From G965230065 sp965230065 (GTDB lineage Bacteria; Bacteroidota; Bacteroidia; Cytophagales; Cyclobacteriaceae): 64,000 bases of DNA. The DNA lies in contig OZ245942.1 of assembly GCA_965230065.1 (NCBI GenBank), positions 5,890,001 through 5,954,000 on the forward strand. The letters are read 5' to 3'. Made by a program: the position numbers and the translations under genes. The notes under the pieces are model-generated. The model ran no database searches and was not told where the DNA came from. It was given only the letters and a program-made list of their open reading frames with translations. Positions 8,541-17,650 of this stretch are shown one piece after another (within the stretch, counting starts at the first letter, position 1; each line of letters begins with the position of its first letter).

Positions 8541-9290
8541 ATGCGTTTTCATTTTTTTTTAATCACCCTTTGGATTTGCCTGACAAAAGGAAGCACAGTG
8601 TATGCACAAGAATCAAACCTGCAGTCATGGAACAACCTCGATTTTCATTATCCCTTTGGCGGTATCCATGTTTTCAGAACTGATGCCAGTTACCGCACTT
8701 TGTTGTCAGGAGGTGAGAAATGGCGGAGTTTTCAAATCAGGCCGCGGTTTGAGACAAACATTTTTTCGTTTGCCGATTTACTGGTTGCTGTTCCTTTCAG
8801 GTATACCATTCAGTCGGATACTTTCAATACCTCTGAAATTACGACAAGTTTAGGCACTCGTTTGTTTTTTACCTCTGGCAAAAGGGTAGAAACACGGCTC
8901 ACTATCCGGTGGGAAAGCCGGTTCCAAAAAAATATAGGAACTGATGCGTGGAACAAGGGGAACCGGATGAGGGTAAGGGGCGAACTCATTGTGCCCCTCA
9001 ACAGAAAGTCGTATTACCAAGATAAACAATGGTATTCAATGCTGTATGTAGAAGGTTTTTTTGTAAAAGATGATGTGGAAGAGCGGTTTGCCAACCGGGT
9101 GCGGATCAGCACGGGGGTCGGATACCGCCTTAATTATAATCTCCGCTTTGAGATTTGGTATATCATCCAAAACTCAAGAAACAAAATTGAGGAAGATTTC
9201 ACTTCCACTGATAACATCATTAGGTTGCGGGCAAAATATTATATCAACAAAGCCAGGCCACACCACCGGGAGCAGGAAGGGACAGAGTGA
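8541..9290 (+). CDS. DUF2490 domain outer-membrane protein
   Basis: The 249-residue protein has a signal peptide (about 1-22, TVYA|QES). The following pattern, WNNLDFHYPF ... KWRSFQIRPRFE ... RVRGELIVPLNRK ... NYNLRFEIWYIIQNSRN, is typical of DUF2490, a family of small predicted outer-membrane barrels with no assigned function. Basic and aromatic residues alternate in every predicted strand. The GC-rich repeat region begins right after the stop. Confidence 0.8.
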   Translation: MRFHFFLITLWICLTKGSTVYAQESNLQSWNNLDFHYPFGGIHVFRTDASYRTLLSGGEKWRSFQIRPRFETNIFSFADLLVAVPFRYTIQSDTFNTSEITTSLGTRLFFTSGKRVETRLTIRWESRFQKNIGTDAWNKGNRMRVRGELIVPLNRKSYYQDKQWYSMLYVEGFFVKDDVEERFANRVRISTGVGYRLNYNLRFEIWYIIQNSRNKIEEDFTSTDNIIRLRAKYYINKARPHHREQEGTE

Positions 9291-9299
9291 CTTATATTG

Positions 9300-9416
9300 C
9301 CGATTGCCAGGTCACCCGTTACCAGGTGCCAACTGCTTCGGCACGGCAGCGGCGATCCGTCGCAGCGGCGATCCGATTTCGGCTTTGGCACAAGTGCCAG
9401 CATCGTACTGCGTACA
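9300..9416. repeat. GC-rich direct and inverted repeat cluster
   Basis: This is a short GC-rich island between two convergent genes. It contains a tandem direct repeat of GCAGCGGCGATCCG in immediate succession (about 9348-9378) and a TGGCAC/GTGCCA palindrome near 9386-9400. The composition differs sharply from the flanks, and no coding frame is convincing. It is probably an interspersed intergenic repeat family; genome-wide copy number is needed to confirm. Confidence 0.45.
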
Positions 9417-9430
9417 CTTTTTCACCTTTT

Positions 9431-11062
9431 TTATTTTACAGCTTCCCGGTTAAGTTTATTTAAACCTTCCATCAACTCACTGATAAAATCTTCAGAACAG
9501 AAATATGGCCTGAGCCCTTCGGGACCTGAGAAGTCGATTTGGGGACAGGCAACTTTTAATTGAGATAAAGCATTGTATGCCTCATTTTTAAGGCCCAGTT
9601 GGGCGTAAGCTGCCGTTTTCAAAATGCCCCTCCATGCACCACCAAAATTGACCTGTTCAGCTAAAAACACCGCTTTTTCATACTCTTTCCGGTGAAAAAG
9701 GTAATAAGTGTATACTTTTTTTTGCCACCAGAGTAAATGTGGGTTTATCAGGAAGTTTTTATGTAAAAATTCTCCTGCCCGCTCAAACTCCCCAACACAG
9801 ACCAAAATTGCCCCCATTGCATTTTGATAATCAAAATTCCCGGGATGTACTTTCAAGCCTTGTTCCAGAATGTCAATACAACTGTTTTTTTGATGCCTGT
9901 TTAAATAATTTACTGACATAGCCACATATGCCTGCTGGCATGAGGGGTTTGATTTTAAAGCCAGCTTTCCGTGCACATAACTAAGCGCTATATTTTCTTC
10001 ATGCTCTTTTGGGAAAAAGTAATATTCACCCATCAATATTAAGCTTAAACAGGCATGTGCCAGGGCATTATCAGGGGCTTTCACAATCAGTTTATTGAAA
10101 AATGCTTTGGCTTTCGTTATATAGTATTCATTGTAATTCGCATCATATTGCAAATACCAGTATAAAGGCATCAGTGGGTTTTTTACATTATTTTCGTCGG
10201 TTACCTTTGCAAACTTGTCGCGAAGCATAACTCCGTTTAACCCCATTACGTGGGCAATAACATATGCAACAATAGTATCCTGAAATTCCCACAGACTTTG
10301 GTGAGTATCTTCATTTTTGAAGGTATGCCCCCAAAGTTCTTCTCCCGATTTTGTAGTTAACCGCACCCATATCCGCACCAGGTTGTCATGAAACTGAATG
10401 CTGCCCGTAAGCATATAATCAGACCTGCACCCAGCACCACCTCCCATCAGGTTATGCGCTCTGGCTGCTTCCATATTTCCGGGGTATGAAAAAACACTGA
10501 CATATTCGAACATCGACAGCTCAGTACGAATGTATTCACTGATGCTTTGGGCAAAATACCCTCCTTCTTCACCGTGCCCTATATGCCGGAAAGGCAATAC
10601 TGTCAATGAAATTTTCTGAAAAACACCATCATCCGCTTTAGAGGCATCTTTTGTAATTTTTTCTTCTTTCTCAAAGATTTCCTCTAAACTTCTATCATTA
10701 ACCAACGCTGTGTTATCCGGCTTTACTTTCGCGTTGAGTGTAAATGCAGGGATGTAACCACCTTTGGGGATAGAAATTTTCAGTGCATTTTCCCTCCCCT
10801 CTTCATAATAATATTCCTTTAAGGTGCGCCTTAACCTCCCGGCATGTATGCGTACAATAGAGTCCACCTGGGGGTTAAAGTCTTCCTCTCTTTTCAGCAC
10901 ATCAATGGCAATGGTATATTCTTTCAGCTCATCACTCCTGCCTTCCAAAGTTTCATGCACAATGTATTTCAGAAAAGCTGAAAGCACCCTTGACTTGGCA
11001 ATTTGGGGGGCAGCTAAAATCTTATCCAACTCAGCTTCAATTGTCTTTTTTGAGGGTTCCAT
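9431..11062 (-). CDS. TPR protein with CadC/adenylate-cyclase-like N-terminal head and TolB-like domain
   Basis: The 543-residue protein has three parts. Residues 1-105 form the helical head found on many predicted signalling proteins (KSRVLSAFLKYIVHETLEG, LKEYTIAIDVLKRE, FNPQVDSIVRIHAGRLRRTLKEYY, PKGGYIPAF). Residues about 145-275 are TolB-N-like (SLTVLPFRHIG, YMLTGSIQFHDNLVRIWVRL). The C-terminal 300-530 is a run of TPR-like helices (YWYLQYDANYNEYY, AYVAMSVNYLNRHQKN). In other bacteria this architecture carries a cyclase or winged-helix domain; here no cyclase is present and there is no transmembrane helix. It is likely a cytosolic sensor or regulatory protein; its target is unknown. It is divergent from the TetR gene. 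Confidence 0.7.
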   Translation of the reverse strand: MEPSKKTIEAELDKILAAPQIAKSRVLSAFLKYIVHETLEGRSDELKEYTIAIDVLKREEDFNPQVDSIVRIHAGRLRRTLKEYYYEEGRENALKISIPKGGYIPAFTLNAKVKPDNTALVNDRSLEEIFEKEEKITKDASKADDGVFQKISLTVLPFRHIGHGEEGGYFAQSISEYIRTELSMFEYVSVFSYPGNMEAARAHNLMGGGAGCRSDYMLTGSIQFHDNLVRIWVRLTTKSGEELWGHTFKNEDTHQSLWEFQDTIVAYVIAHVMGLNGVMLRDKFAKVTDENNVKNPLMPLYWYLQYDANYNEYYITKAKAFFNKLIVKAPDNALAHACLSLILMGEYYFFPKEHEENIALSYVHGKLALKSNPSCQQAYVAMSVNYLNRHQKNSCIDILEQGLKVHPGNFDYQNAMGAILVCVGEFERAGEFLHKNFLINPHLLWWQKKVYTYYLFHRKEYEKAVFLAEQVNFGGAWRGILKTAAYAQLGLKNEAYNALSQLKVACPQIDFSGPEGLRPYFCSEDFISELMEGLNKLNREAVK

Positions 11063-11460
11063 GGTAGCCTTTGGTTAGTTGTTAAAGTAGTTTTTATTAG
11101 GCTGAAAAAAATGGATAAAAGAAAATCTGGTTAAAAATTAAGTATGGATACAGCACTTCTTTACAAGGTGAGAAAAATTAACTGTCAATACCTAATTTTT
11201 TAAGTAACTTACTTGTGTAGCTGAACTTATTTGCAAGTAAATTAATGAGGAGGGAATAAAAAAAATTTCATCAGGTATTCTGCAAAATATTCGTAATTCT
11301 TTGCAGCTTATCTTGCTTCAAACCCTTTGATGTATTCTGACGGTGTTTGTTGTTGAAAACGCTTGAAAGTACTATTCAATATAAATGTTACTAATCAGTA
11401 AAATTGAAACAAAAAAGTAACATCATCCGTTATTAGTATCATTCGTTCAAATCATTCATC
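11063..11460. other. 398-bp intergenic region between divergent genes
   Basis: A/T-rich DNA between the TPR protein (minus) and the TetR gene (plus) must hold both promoters. The only structure seen is a short decayed reading frame at 11308-11394, annotated separately as an AraC-type remnant. No convincing operator palindrome for the TetR protein was found by eye. Confidence 0.5.
11308..11394 (-). pseudogene. C-terminal remnant of an AraC-type regulator
   Basis: Reading the minus strand, about 28 codons bounded by stops give ILNSTFKRFQQQTPSEYIKG followed by FEAR and a stop. This matches the last helix of AraC/XylS DNA-binding domains (F-x-x-x-FK-x-x-x-x-x-TPSEY). Nothing upstream continues the domain, so this is a relic of a deleted regulator gene. 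The match is short, so confidence is moderate. Confidence 0.45.
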
Positions 11461-12054
11461 ATGCAAGTAGCAGAAAACACCAAGACCCCAAAATATTATG
11501 AGATCATTTCCACTGCCAGAAATCTGTTCTGGAAACATGGTATCCGCCGGGTAACTGTAGAGGAAATATGCGAGGAAGCGGGAGTGAGCAAGATGACCTT
11601 CTACAGGCAGTTTGATAATAAAATTGAGCTTGCAAAAACGGTATTACATGAAATATTTGAGGAGGGCACACAAAATTACCTATCCATCATGAAACAGGAT
11701 ACTTCTTTCCCTGAAAAGGTTAAAAAGATTATACTGCTGAAGATTGAAGGCAGCCGTAAAATTAGTGAGGAGCTATTGGTGGACATCTACAAAAACCAGG
11801 AACCTGAGCTGATAGCATTTATGAATGAAGCAAAAAAACGGTCTATTAACATGTTTTTGAACGACATGGCAACAGCACAACAAGAAGGATGGGTACGGGA
11901 AGATATAAAGCCCGAATTCATTATGTACGTGCTTAACAAAATTCAGGAAATGGTAACTGATGAAAAACTAATGGCTTTATATGAAAGTCCCCAGCAACTC
12001 ATTCTTGAAACAACCAACTTTTTCTTTTATGGCATCCTGTCAGACAAAAAATGA
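11461..12054 (+). CDS. TetR/AcrR-family transcriptional regulator
   Basis: The 197-residue protein has an N-terminal helix-turn-helix (about 15-60: IISTARNLFWKHGIRRVTVE, EICEEAGVSKMTFYRQFDNK), which is the classic TetR head; the C-terminal all-helical ligand domain follows. It is the first gene of a co-directional block: the next gene overlaps its stop by 4 bp (ATGA), and the ABC export genes follow. It is therefore probably the local repressor of that block, responding to a hydrophobic or envelope-stress ligand. The DNA-binding fold is certain; the ligand is not known. Confidence 0.9.
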   Translation: MQVAENTKTPKYYEIISTARNLFWKHGIRRVTVEEICEEAGVSKMTFYRQFDNKIELAKTVLHEIFEEGTQNYLSIMKQDTSFPEKVKKIILLKIEGSRKISEELLVDIYKNQEPELIAFMNEAKKRSINMFLNDMATAQQEGWVREDIKPEFIMYVLNKIQEMVTDEKLMALYESPQQLILETTNFFFYGILSDKK

Positions 12055-13184
12055 AAATGCCAGTTCTCATATTGTTGCTTTTGTTGATTAGCCCGGCAGG
12101 CCTGGCCCAGCAGAAATTTGAGTTTGACGGTCAGGCTCAGGGGTGGGCAAATTACAGCAGTGGCAACGATTTGGAAATCGGTTTGGGCGCCCGCTACATT
12201 CCGGAACTCAATTACAGCATTCCCATAAAAGAAAGCAAACTGATAGATTTTAAGGTTGCCCCCAACCTGGTGGCCTCCCTCAATTTTCACCCATTTGACA
12301 CCGCCCAAACCGACGCGGGCATTTCGCCTTACCGGGCCTGGGCGCGTTATTCTACCAATCAACTGGAACTTAGGGTGGGACTGCAAAAAATCAGCTTTGG
12401 TTCCGCATCTATTTTTCGTCCGCTTATGTGGTTTGACCAGATAGATCCCCGCGACCCACTCCAACTCACCAACGGAGTGTGGGGCGCATTGGGCAGGTAT
12501 TACTTTCTGAATAATGCCAACATATGGCTATGGGTACTTTATGGAAATGAAAATGTGAAAGGATGGGAAAGAATGCAAACGTATGAACAACACCCCGAGT
12601 TCGGTGGCCGCATCCAATATCCGGTCCCCAAAGGGGAAATTGCCCTTTCGTACCATCACCGCACGGCCGACTCCCGCAGCCTTGGCATTGAAGGGTACGA
12701 ATTTGCCCGCATTCCCGAAAACCGCATCGGCCTTGATGGAAAGTGGGATATTGTTATAGGATTTTGGTTTGAAGGATCCTGGACACATAAAAGTAAAGAT
12801 TTGGGTATATACACCAATCAAACATTGCTGAATGTAGGCGCAGATTACACCTTCGGTATTGGCAACGGGCTGAATGTAGTGGCTGAACAGTTGGTCATAT
12901 CTTCAGGTGAAAAGGCTTTTAGTTTCTCCAATACCAGTACATTATCCAGCACATCGCTCTCCTACCCTATCGGGCTTTTTGACAATTTAAACGCCGTATT
13001 TTATTACGACTGGGCCAACGAAAACCTGTACAGCTTTGTAAATTTTCAGCGTGATTACAATAAATTTTCCCTTTACCTCATGGCTTTTTGGAACCCCAGT
13101 GACGGAAGCTCAATCCAGCAAAATGACCTGGTGAACCCTCTGGCCGGGAAAGGCATACAAATCATGATTGTATACAACCATTAA
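12051..13184 (+). CDS. Outer-membrane barrel of the ABC export locus
   Basis: The 377-residue product has a signal peptide (MKMPVLILLLLLISPAGLAQ). It consists of repeated amphipathic strands with porin-like motifs (QAQGWANYSSGNDLEIGLGA, LELRVGLQKISFGSASIFRP, RIQYPVPKGEIALSYHHR). No named family is recognised, though it looks like an outer-membrane porin or usher barrel of about 16 strands. The 4-bp overlap with the TetR gene and 13-bp gap to the ABC ATPase show translational and functional coupling. It could be the outer-membrane exit or acceptor of the ABC/LolA-like pathway; that role is inferred from position only. Confidence 0.65.
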   Translation: MKMPVLILLLLLISPAGLAQQKFEFDGQAQGWANYSSGNDLEIGLGARYIPELNYSIPIKESKLIDFKVAPNLVASLNFHPFDTAQTDAGISPYRAWARYSTNQLELRVGLQKISFGSASIFRPLMWFDQIDPRDPLQLTNGVWGALGRYYFLNNANIWLWVLYGNENVKGWERMQTYEQHPEFGGRIQYPVPKGEIALSYHHRTADSRSLGIEGYEFARIPENRIGLDGKWDIVIGFWFEGSWTHKSKDLGIYTNQTLLNVGADYTFGIGNGLNVVAEQLVISSGEKAFSFSNTSTLSSTSLSYPIGLFDNLNAVFYYDWANENLYSFVNFQRDYNKFSLYLMAFWNPSDGSSIQQNDLVNPLAGKGIQIMIVYNH

Positions 13185-13197
13185 AACAACATAATTT

Positions 13198-13905
13198 ATG
13201 GAAAAGAATGCCATCATTACCCTTGAACACCTTACCAAACGCTTCCCGGTAGGCAAAGGTGAGTTTACCGCTTTGAAAGACATTAACCTTACCTTTGGTA
13301 AAGGGGAATTTACCGGTTTGGTTGGCCCCAGTGGCTCTGGAAAAACCACCCTGCTCAACATCATCGGTTCGTTGGACAGCCCCACAGAAGGAAAAGCTAC
13401 GGTATTAGGCAAATCTATCTCAGCACTGTCGCACAGAGAGTCAGCGGAGCTTCGCAACCTGCACATTGGTTTTATCTTTCAGGAATATCATTTATTGCCC
13501 GTTTACACAGTGTATGAAAATGTAGAGTTCTCGCTTTTGCTCCAGAATATGGACAGCACCCAACGCAAAAAAGCGGTGATGGAGGCTTTGGAATGGGTGG
13601 GACTCACCGATAAAGCAGATTCAAAGCCTTCCAAATTATCAGGGGGGGAAAGCCAGCGGGTGGCCGTAGCCCGGGCTATGGTAAAACGGCCGAAAATAGT
13701 ACTGGCAGACGAACCCTCGGCAAACTTGGATGCCAAAAACGCCCACAATATTCTGAAGATGATGAAAAAACTGAACCTAGAACTGGATACTACTTTCATC
13801 TTTTCTACTCATGACGAAAAAGTGATGCAGTACTTGGACCGAATTATCTCTTTGGCAGATGGAAAAGTGGTGAAGGATGAATTGAAAAAACATGCAAATG
13901 TATAA
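13198..13905 (+). CDS. ABC transporter ATP-binding protein (LolD/MacB type)
   Basis: The 235-residue ATPase has Walker A GPSGSGKTT (about 43-51), the Q-loop region GFIFQEYHLLPVYTVYENVE, signature LSGGE (about 147-151), Walker B VLADEPSANLD (about 167-177) and H-loop FSTHD (about 201-205). The FQ-x-x-x-LLP-x-x-t-v-x-ENVE pattern is typical of LolD, MacB and FtsE ATPases that power FtsX-fold permeases. Three such permeases follow directly, starting 3 bp downstream. It is a cytoplasmic motor for mechanotransmission or lipoprotein/lipid extraction. Confidence 0.95.
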   Translation: MEKNAIITLEHLTKRFPVGKGEFTALKDINLTFGKGEFTGLVGPSGSGKTTLLNIIGSLDSPTEGKATVLGKSISALSHRESAELRNLHIGFIFQEYHLLPVYTVYENVEFSLLLQNMDSTQRKKAVMEALEWVGLTDKADSKPSKLSGGESQRVAVARAMVKRPKIVLADEPSANLDAKNAHNILKMMKKLNLELDTTFIFSTHDEKVMQYLDRIISLADGKVVKDELKKHANV

Positions 13906-13908
13906 GTT

Positions 13909-15066
13909 ATGCTAACCTTTAAACTAGCTTTAAGAAACCTCCTTGGTGCTGGCATGCGCACCTGGCTCAATGTGATTGTGCTTTCCTTTTCCTATGTGGT
14001 TATCATTTTTTACAATGGTCTGATAGACGGATGGAACCAACAGGCACGCACCGATTCGATCAACTGGGAATATGGCCAAGGACAAATGTGGCACGAAAAC
14101 TACGATCCTTTCGATCCATTCACCTTGCAGGATGCCCACGGCAAACTGCCTGCAAAAGCAAATTCAGAAGATTTAGTGCCTATCCTCATTACCCAGGGCT
14201 CTATTTATCCGCAGGGCAGAATGTTATCCATCAGCCTGAAAGGCATTCCTGCCGACCAGGATGTGTTAGCCTTGCCCACTACTACGCTGGATACAACCAA
14301 CAATATTATCCCCGCACTTATTGGAAAGCGGATGGCGAATTCTGCCAAGCTCAAACAGGGAGATCAGGTGCTGGTACGCTGGCGGGATAAAAATGGCACT
14401 TACGATGCCAGCGAAATTGTGATTGCAGGGATATTTGACACTAATGTCCCCAGCATTGACAACGGACAGGTATGGCTGCCCATTCAGCAACTTTATGATA
14501 TGACTGGCCTTAACGATCAGGCAACTTTATTAGTGGCGGGGAATGATTACAAACCCAACCCACTTGAAAACTGGAATTTCAAAAGCCAGGATGAGTTACT
14601 GGCTTCCATGGACGCAATTATCCAGTCAAAAAAAGTAAGTGGCGCCATCATGTATATATTGCTTTTGAGCATTGCCCTGTTGGCTATTTTTGATACCCAG
14701 GTGCTTTCTATCTTCCGCCGGCAAAAAGAAATTGGAACCTACATTGCCCTGGGCATGACCCGCCTTCAGGTAATGGCTTTGTTTACTGTAGAAGGAGGTG
14801 CGAACAGCTTGCTGGCAACAATAGTAGGCTCAATATATGGGCTTCCTCTGTTAATTTATTTAGGAAACACTGGATTTGCCATGCCTGAATACTCCGACAA
14901 TTATGGTTTATCCATTGCCGAACGTATTTATCCGGCATACAGTGCGGGGCTTATTCTGGGAACGATAGCGCTGGTGGTAATATCTGCTACCATCGTGAGC
15001 TTTTTACCTTCCCGGAAGATTACCAAAATGAACCCGACACTGGCTTTAAAAGGAAAACTGCAATGA
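13909..15066 (+). CDS. ABC permease, FtsX/LolE fold (duplicate copy 1)
   Basis: The 385-residue permease has one N-terminal membrane helix (about 20-42, WLNVIVLSFSYVVIIFY), a periplasmic MacB-PCD-like domain (about 50-240) and three C-terminal helices. The FtsX signature region FDTQVLSIFRRQKEIGTYIALGMTR starts about residue 262, and the SFLPSRKITKMNPTLALKG ending is typical of LolC/E relatives. It is near-identical over long stretches to the next gene, so the pair arose by tandem duplication. It is encoded 3 bp after the ATPase. Confidence 0.93.
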   Translation: MLTFKLALRNLLGAGMRTWLNVIVLSFSYVVIIFYNGLIDGWNQQARTDSINWEYGQGQMWHENYDPFDPFTLQDAHGKLPAKANSEDLVPILITQGSIYPQGRMLSISLKGIPADQDVLALPTTTLDTTNNIIPALIGKRMANSAKLKQGDQVLVRWRDKNGTYDASEIVIAGIFDTNVPSIDNGQVWLPIQQLYDMTGLNDQATLLVAGNDYKPNPLENWNFKSQDELLASMDAIIQSKKVSGAIMYILLLSIALLAIFDTQVLSIFRRQKEIGTYIALGMTRLQVMALFTVEGGANSLLATIVGSIYGLPLLIYLGNTGFAMPEYSDNYGLSIAERIYPAYSAGLILGTIALVVISATIVSFLPSRKITKMNPTLALKGKLQ

Positions 15067-15094
15067 TCAAATTAATTTTAGATAGAAATAGATT

Positions 15095-16252
15095 ATGCTG
15101 ACCTTTAAACTGGCTTTAAAAAACCTTTTGAGCGCAGGTATGCGTACGTGGCTCAATGTGATAGTGCTTTCCTTTTCATTCATTGTCATCATTTTTTACA
15201 ACGGATTATTAGATGGGTGGCATCAGCAAGCCCGCACCGACTCCATCAACTGGGAATACGGGCAGGGGCAATTATGGCATAAAAACTATGACCCTTTCGA
15301 TCCATTCACCTTACAGGATGCTCACGGCAAACTGCCGGAAAAGGCTAAAAAAGTGGACCTTGTACCCATTCTAATTACTACAGGTACTATCTACCCGCAG
15401 GGCAGAATGCAATCTGTTAACTTGAAAGGAATTCCTACAGGGCAAAAGGCACTGGCTTTACCCACCCCCGCGCTGGATACTACCACAGAGGCTATTCCGG
15501 CTTTGATTGGCAAGCGAATGGCTAATTCTGCCAAGCTGAAGCAAGGTGAACAGGTGCTGGTACGCTGGCGGGATAAAAATGGTACTTATGATGCCCGCGA
15601 AGTTGTGATCGTCCGGGTTTTTGACTCTAATGTGCCTACGATTGACAACGGACAGGTTTGGATACCCATTCAGGAGTTGCAGAACATGACAGGGCTGCAA
15701 GAACAAGCTACCCTGTGGATAGCCAGTCAAGGATATGCCCCTGTTAATTTTGACAATTGGAATTTCAAAGAGCAGGATACTTTGCTGGCCGATATTGATG
15801 CAGCAGTGCAGGCCGACAGGGTCAGCTCTGCTATCATTTATTTACTGTTACTAGGCATTGCTTTACTCGCTATTTTTGATACGCAGGTGCTTTCTATCTT
15901 TCGGCGTCAGAAAGAGATCGGTACCTACATTGCCCTGGGCATGACCCGATGGCAGGTTGTGGCTTTATTCACAGTTGAAGGAGGGGCAAACAGCTTACTG
16001 GCCGCCTTGGTTGGCTCGCTCTATGGCATGCCCTTATTAATCTATCTGGCGAAAAAAGGCTTTGCCATGCCTGAGTATTCTGACAATTATGGTTTGGCTA
16101 TTGCTGATCGAATATATCCTGCATTTAGTGTAGGGCTTATTCTGGGAACTATCGCCCTGGTGGTGATTTCTGCTACCATTGTGAGCTTTTTGCCTTCCCG
16201 AAAAATTGCTAAAATGAATCCAACACTTGCTTTAAAAGGAAAACTACAATGA
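15095..16252 (+). CDS. ABC permease, FtsX/LolE fold (duplicate copy 2)
   Basis: It has exactly the same length (385 residues) and layout as the preceding gene. The start (MLTFKLALKNLLSAGMRTWL), the segment around RRQKEIGTYIALGMTR and the C-terminal PSRKIAKMNPTLALKGKLQ are almost unchanged, while the periplasmic domain has diverged more (for example residues 85-120 and 205-245). The gap between copies is 28 bp. Keeping both intact suggests a heteromeric permease rather than a dosage copy. It overlaps the third permease gene by 4 bp. Confidence 0.93.
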   Translation: MLTFKLALKNLLSAGMRTWLNVIVLSFSFIVIIFYNGLLDGWHQQARTDSINWEYGQGQLWHKNYDPFDPFTLQDAHGKLPEKAKKVDLVPILITTGTIYPQGRMQSVNLKGIPTGQKALALPTPALDTTTEAIPALIGKRMANSAKLKQGEQVLVRWRDKNGTYDAREVVIVRVFDSNVPTIDNGQVWIPIQELQNMTGLQEQATLWIASQGYAPVNFDNWNFKEQDTLLADIDAAVQADRVSSAIIYLLLLGIALLAIFDTQVLSIFRRQKEIGTYIALGMTRWQVVALFTVEGGANSLLAALVGSLYGMPLLIYLAKKGFAMPEYSDNYGLAIADRIYPAFSVGLILGTIALVVISATIVSFLPSRKIAKMNPTLALKGKLQ

Positions 16253-17538
16253 TTAAATTCTTATTCAAAGGTATCTGGAGGGATGCAAGCCGCAGCAGGC
16301 TTCCCATTATTATTGTCAGCATTGGTGTGTTCCTCACCATTGTAATGACTGCATTTATCACGGGCGTGATGGGCGACATGGTAGATATGAACGCCCGCTT
16401 CACCACGGGCCACGTCAAAGTGATGACACGGGCCTATGCAGAAAATAAAGACCAACTCCCCAATGACCTGGCCATTTTAGGTGTAGACTCATTGGAAGAA
16501 GCACTGAAAGACACATATCCTGATATGCGGTGGGTACAACGAATCAACTTTGGCGGCCTGATGGACGTGCCCGACGAAAACGGGGAAACACGTGCCCAGG
16601 GTCCCGTAAGCGGCTTGGCCATTGAACTTTTAAACAAAAATAGTGGCCGGCATCCCGGCCGGGAGGCAGAAAGGCTCAATATTCCTGAATCCCTCCAAAG
16701 CGGGCGTATTCCCAATGCGGAAGGTGAGGTGCTGATCAGTGATGAACTAGCCAAAAAACTCAATATCCAATTAGGCGATGACATCACCTTGTTTGGCTCT
16801 ACCATGTATGGCAGCATGACCTTTCAGAACTTTGTGGTAGTAGGTACAGTAAAGTTTGGCAGCAATGCCCTGGACCGGGGTGGTGTGATCGTTGACCTGC
16901 AGGATGCACAGCAGTTTCTGGACATGCAAGATGCAGCCGGGGAACTGCTGGGTTATTTTGAAGATGAATTATATGATGACGAAAAAGCAGCACAGGTGGC
17001 CCAAAGATTTAACCAACAATATGAAAGCACAGAAGATGAATTTGCTCCCACCATGCTCAGGCTGAAAGAACAAAACCAACTGGCCAGTATGATAGATTAT
17101 ACGGATAGTATGACTGGTATATTCATCGGTGTTTTTGTGCTGGCTATGTCAATTGTGCTATGGAACACCGGCTTGCTGGGCGGATTGCGCCGCTATACCG
17201 AATTTGGGGTACGCCTGGCGTTGGGAGAAGCCAAAAGTCATATCTATAAAACGTTGATCTATGAAGGGATACTGATAGGCATCCTCGGGTCTATACTTGG
17301 CACCGCCATAGGCATAGGCGTAGCTTTTTATCTCCAGGAGCAAGGGCTTGATTTTAGCAGCCTGATGGAGAATATTACGATGATGATGCCTACGGTATAC
17401 CGTGCCCAGATCACTACTGAAACTTTCTATATTGGCTTTATCCCGGGATTGTTTTCTATGGTGCTGGGGCAGGCATTGGCAGGCATTGGCATTTACAAAA
17501 GGGATACGGCACAATTGTTTAAAGAACTGGAAGTTTAG
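16249..17538 (+). CDS. ABC permease, FtsX/MacB-PCD fold (third subunit)
   Basis: The 429-residue permease starts in the stop of the previous gene (ATGA). It has an N-terminal helix (about 17-40, LPIIIVSIGVFLTIVMTAFI), a large periplasmic domain (about 45-275, including a GEVLISDELAKKLNIQLGDD segment typical of MacB-PCD), and three C-terminal helices with the FtsX-type motif RRYTEFGVRLALGEAKSHIY. It is clearly distinct from the two 385-residue paralogs, so the locus encodes three FtsX-type subunits for one ATPase. Confidence 0.92.
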   Translation: MIKFLFKGIWRDASRSRLPIIIVSIGVFLTIVMTAFITGVMGDMVDMNARFTTGHVKVMTRAYAENKDQLPNDLAILGVDSLEEALKDTYPDMRWVQRINFGGLMDVPDENGETRAQGPVSGLAIELLNKNSGRHPGREAERLNIPESLQSGRIPNAEGEVLISDELAKKLNIQLGDDITLFGSTMYGSMTFQNFVVVGTVKFGSNALDRGGVIVDLQDAQQFLDMQDAAGELLGYFEDELYDDEKAAQVAQRFNQQYESTEDEFAPTMLRLKEQNQLASMIDYTDSMTGIFIGVFVLAMSIVLWNTGLLGGLRRYTEFGVRLALGEAKSHIYKTLIYEGILIGILGSILGTAIGIGVAFYLQEQGLDFSSLMENITMMMPTVYRAQITTETFYIGFIPGLFSMVLGQALAGIGIYKRDTAQLFKELEV

Positions 17539-17560
17539 AGAAATGCTAAATTATTAATGT

Positions 17561-17640
17561 TGAATATTGAATTTTTTTCATTCAACACTTAACATTTAAA
17601 ACTCAACATTTCCTTTCATTCAACATTCAAAACTTAAAAT
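17561..17640. repeat. A/T-rich short direct repeats (TTCAACA-type)
   Basis: Between the third permease and the LolA-like gene, several imperfect copies of ATTCAACATT/ACTCAACATTT/ATTCAACATTCAAAA occur in about 80 bp, with no coding potential. The array could be a slippage-prone leader or simply a low-complexity spacer. Confidence 0.4.
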
Positions 17641-17650
17641 TTTTAAAGAG

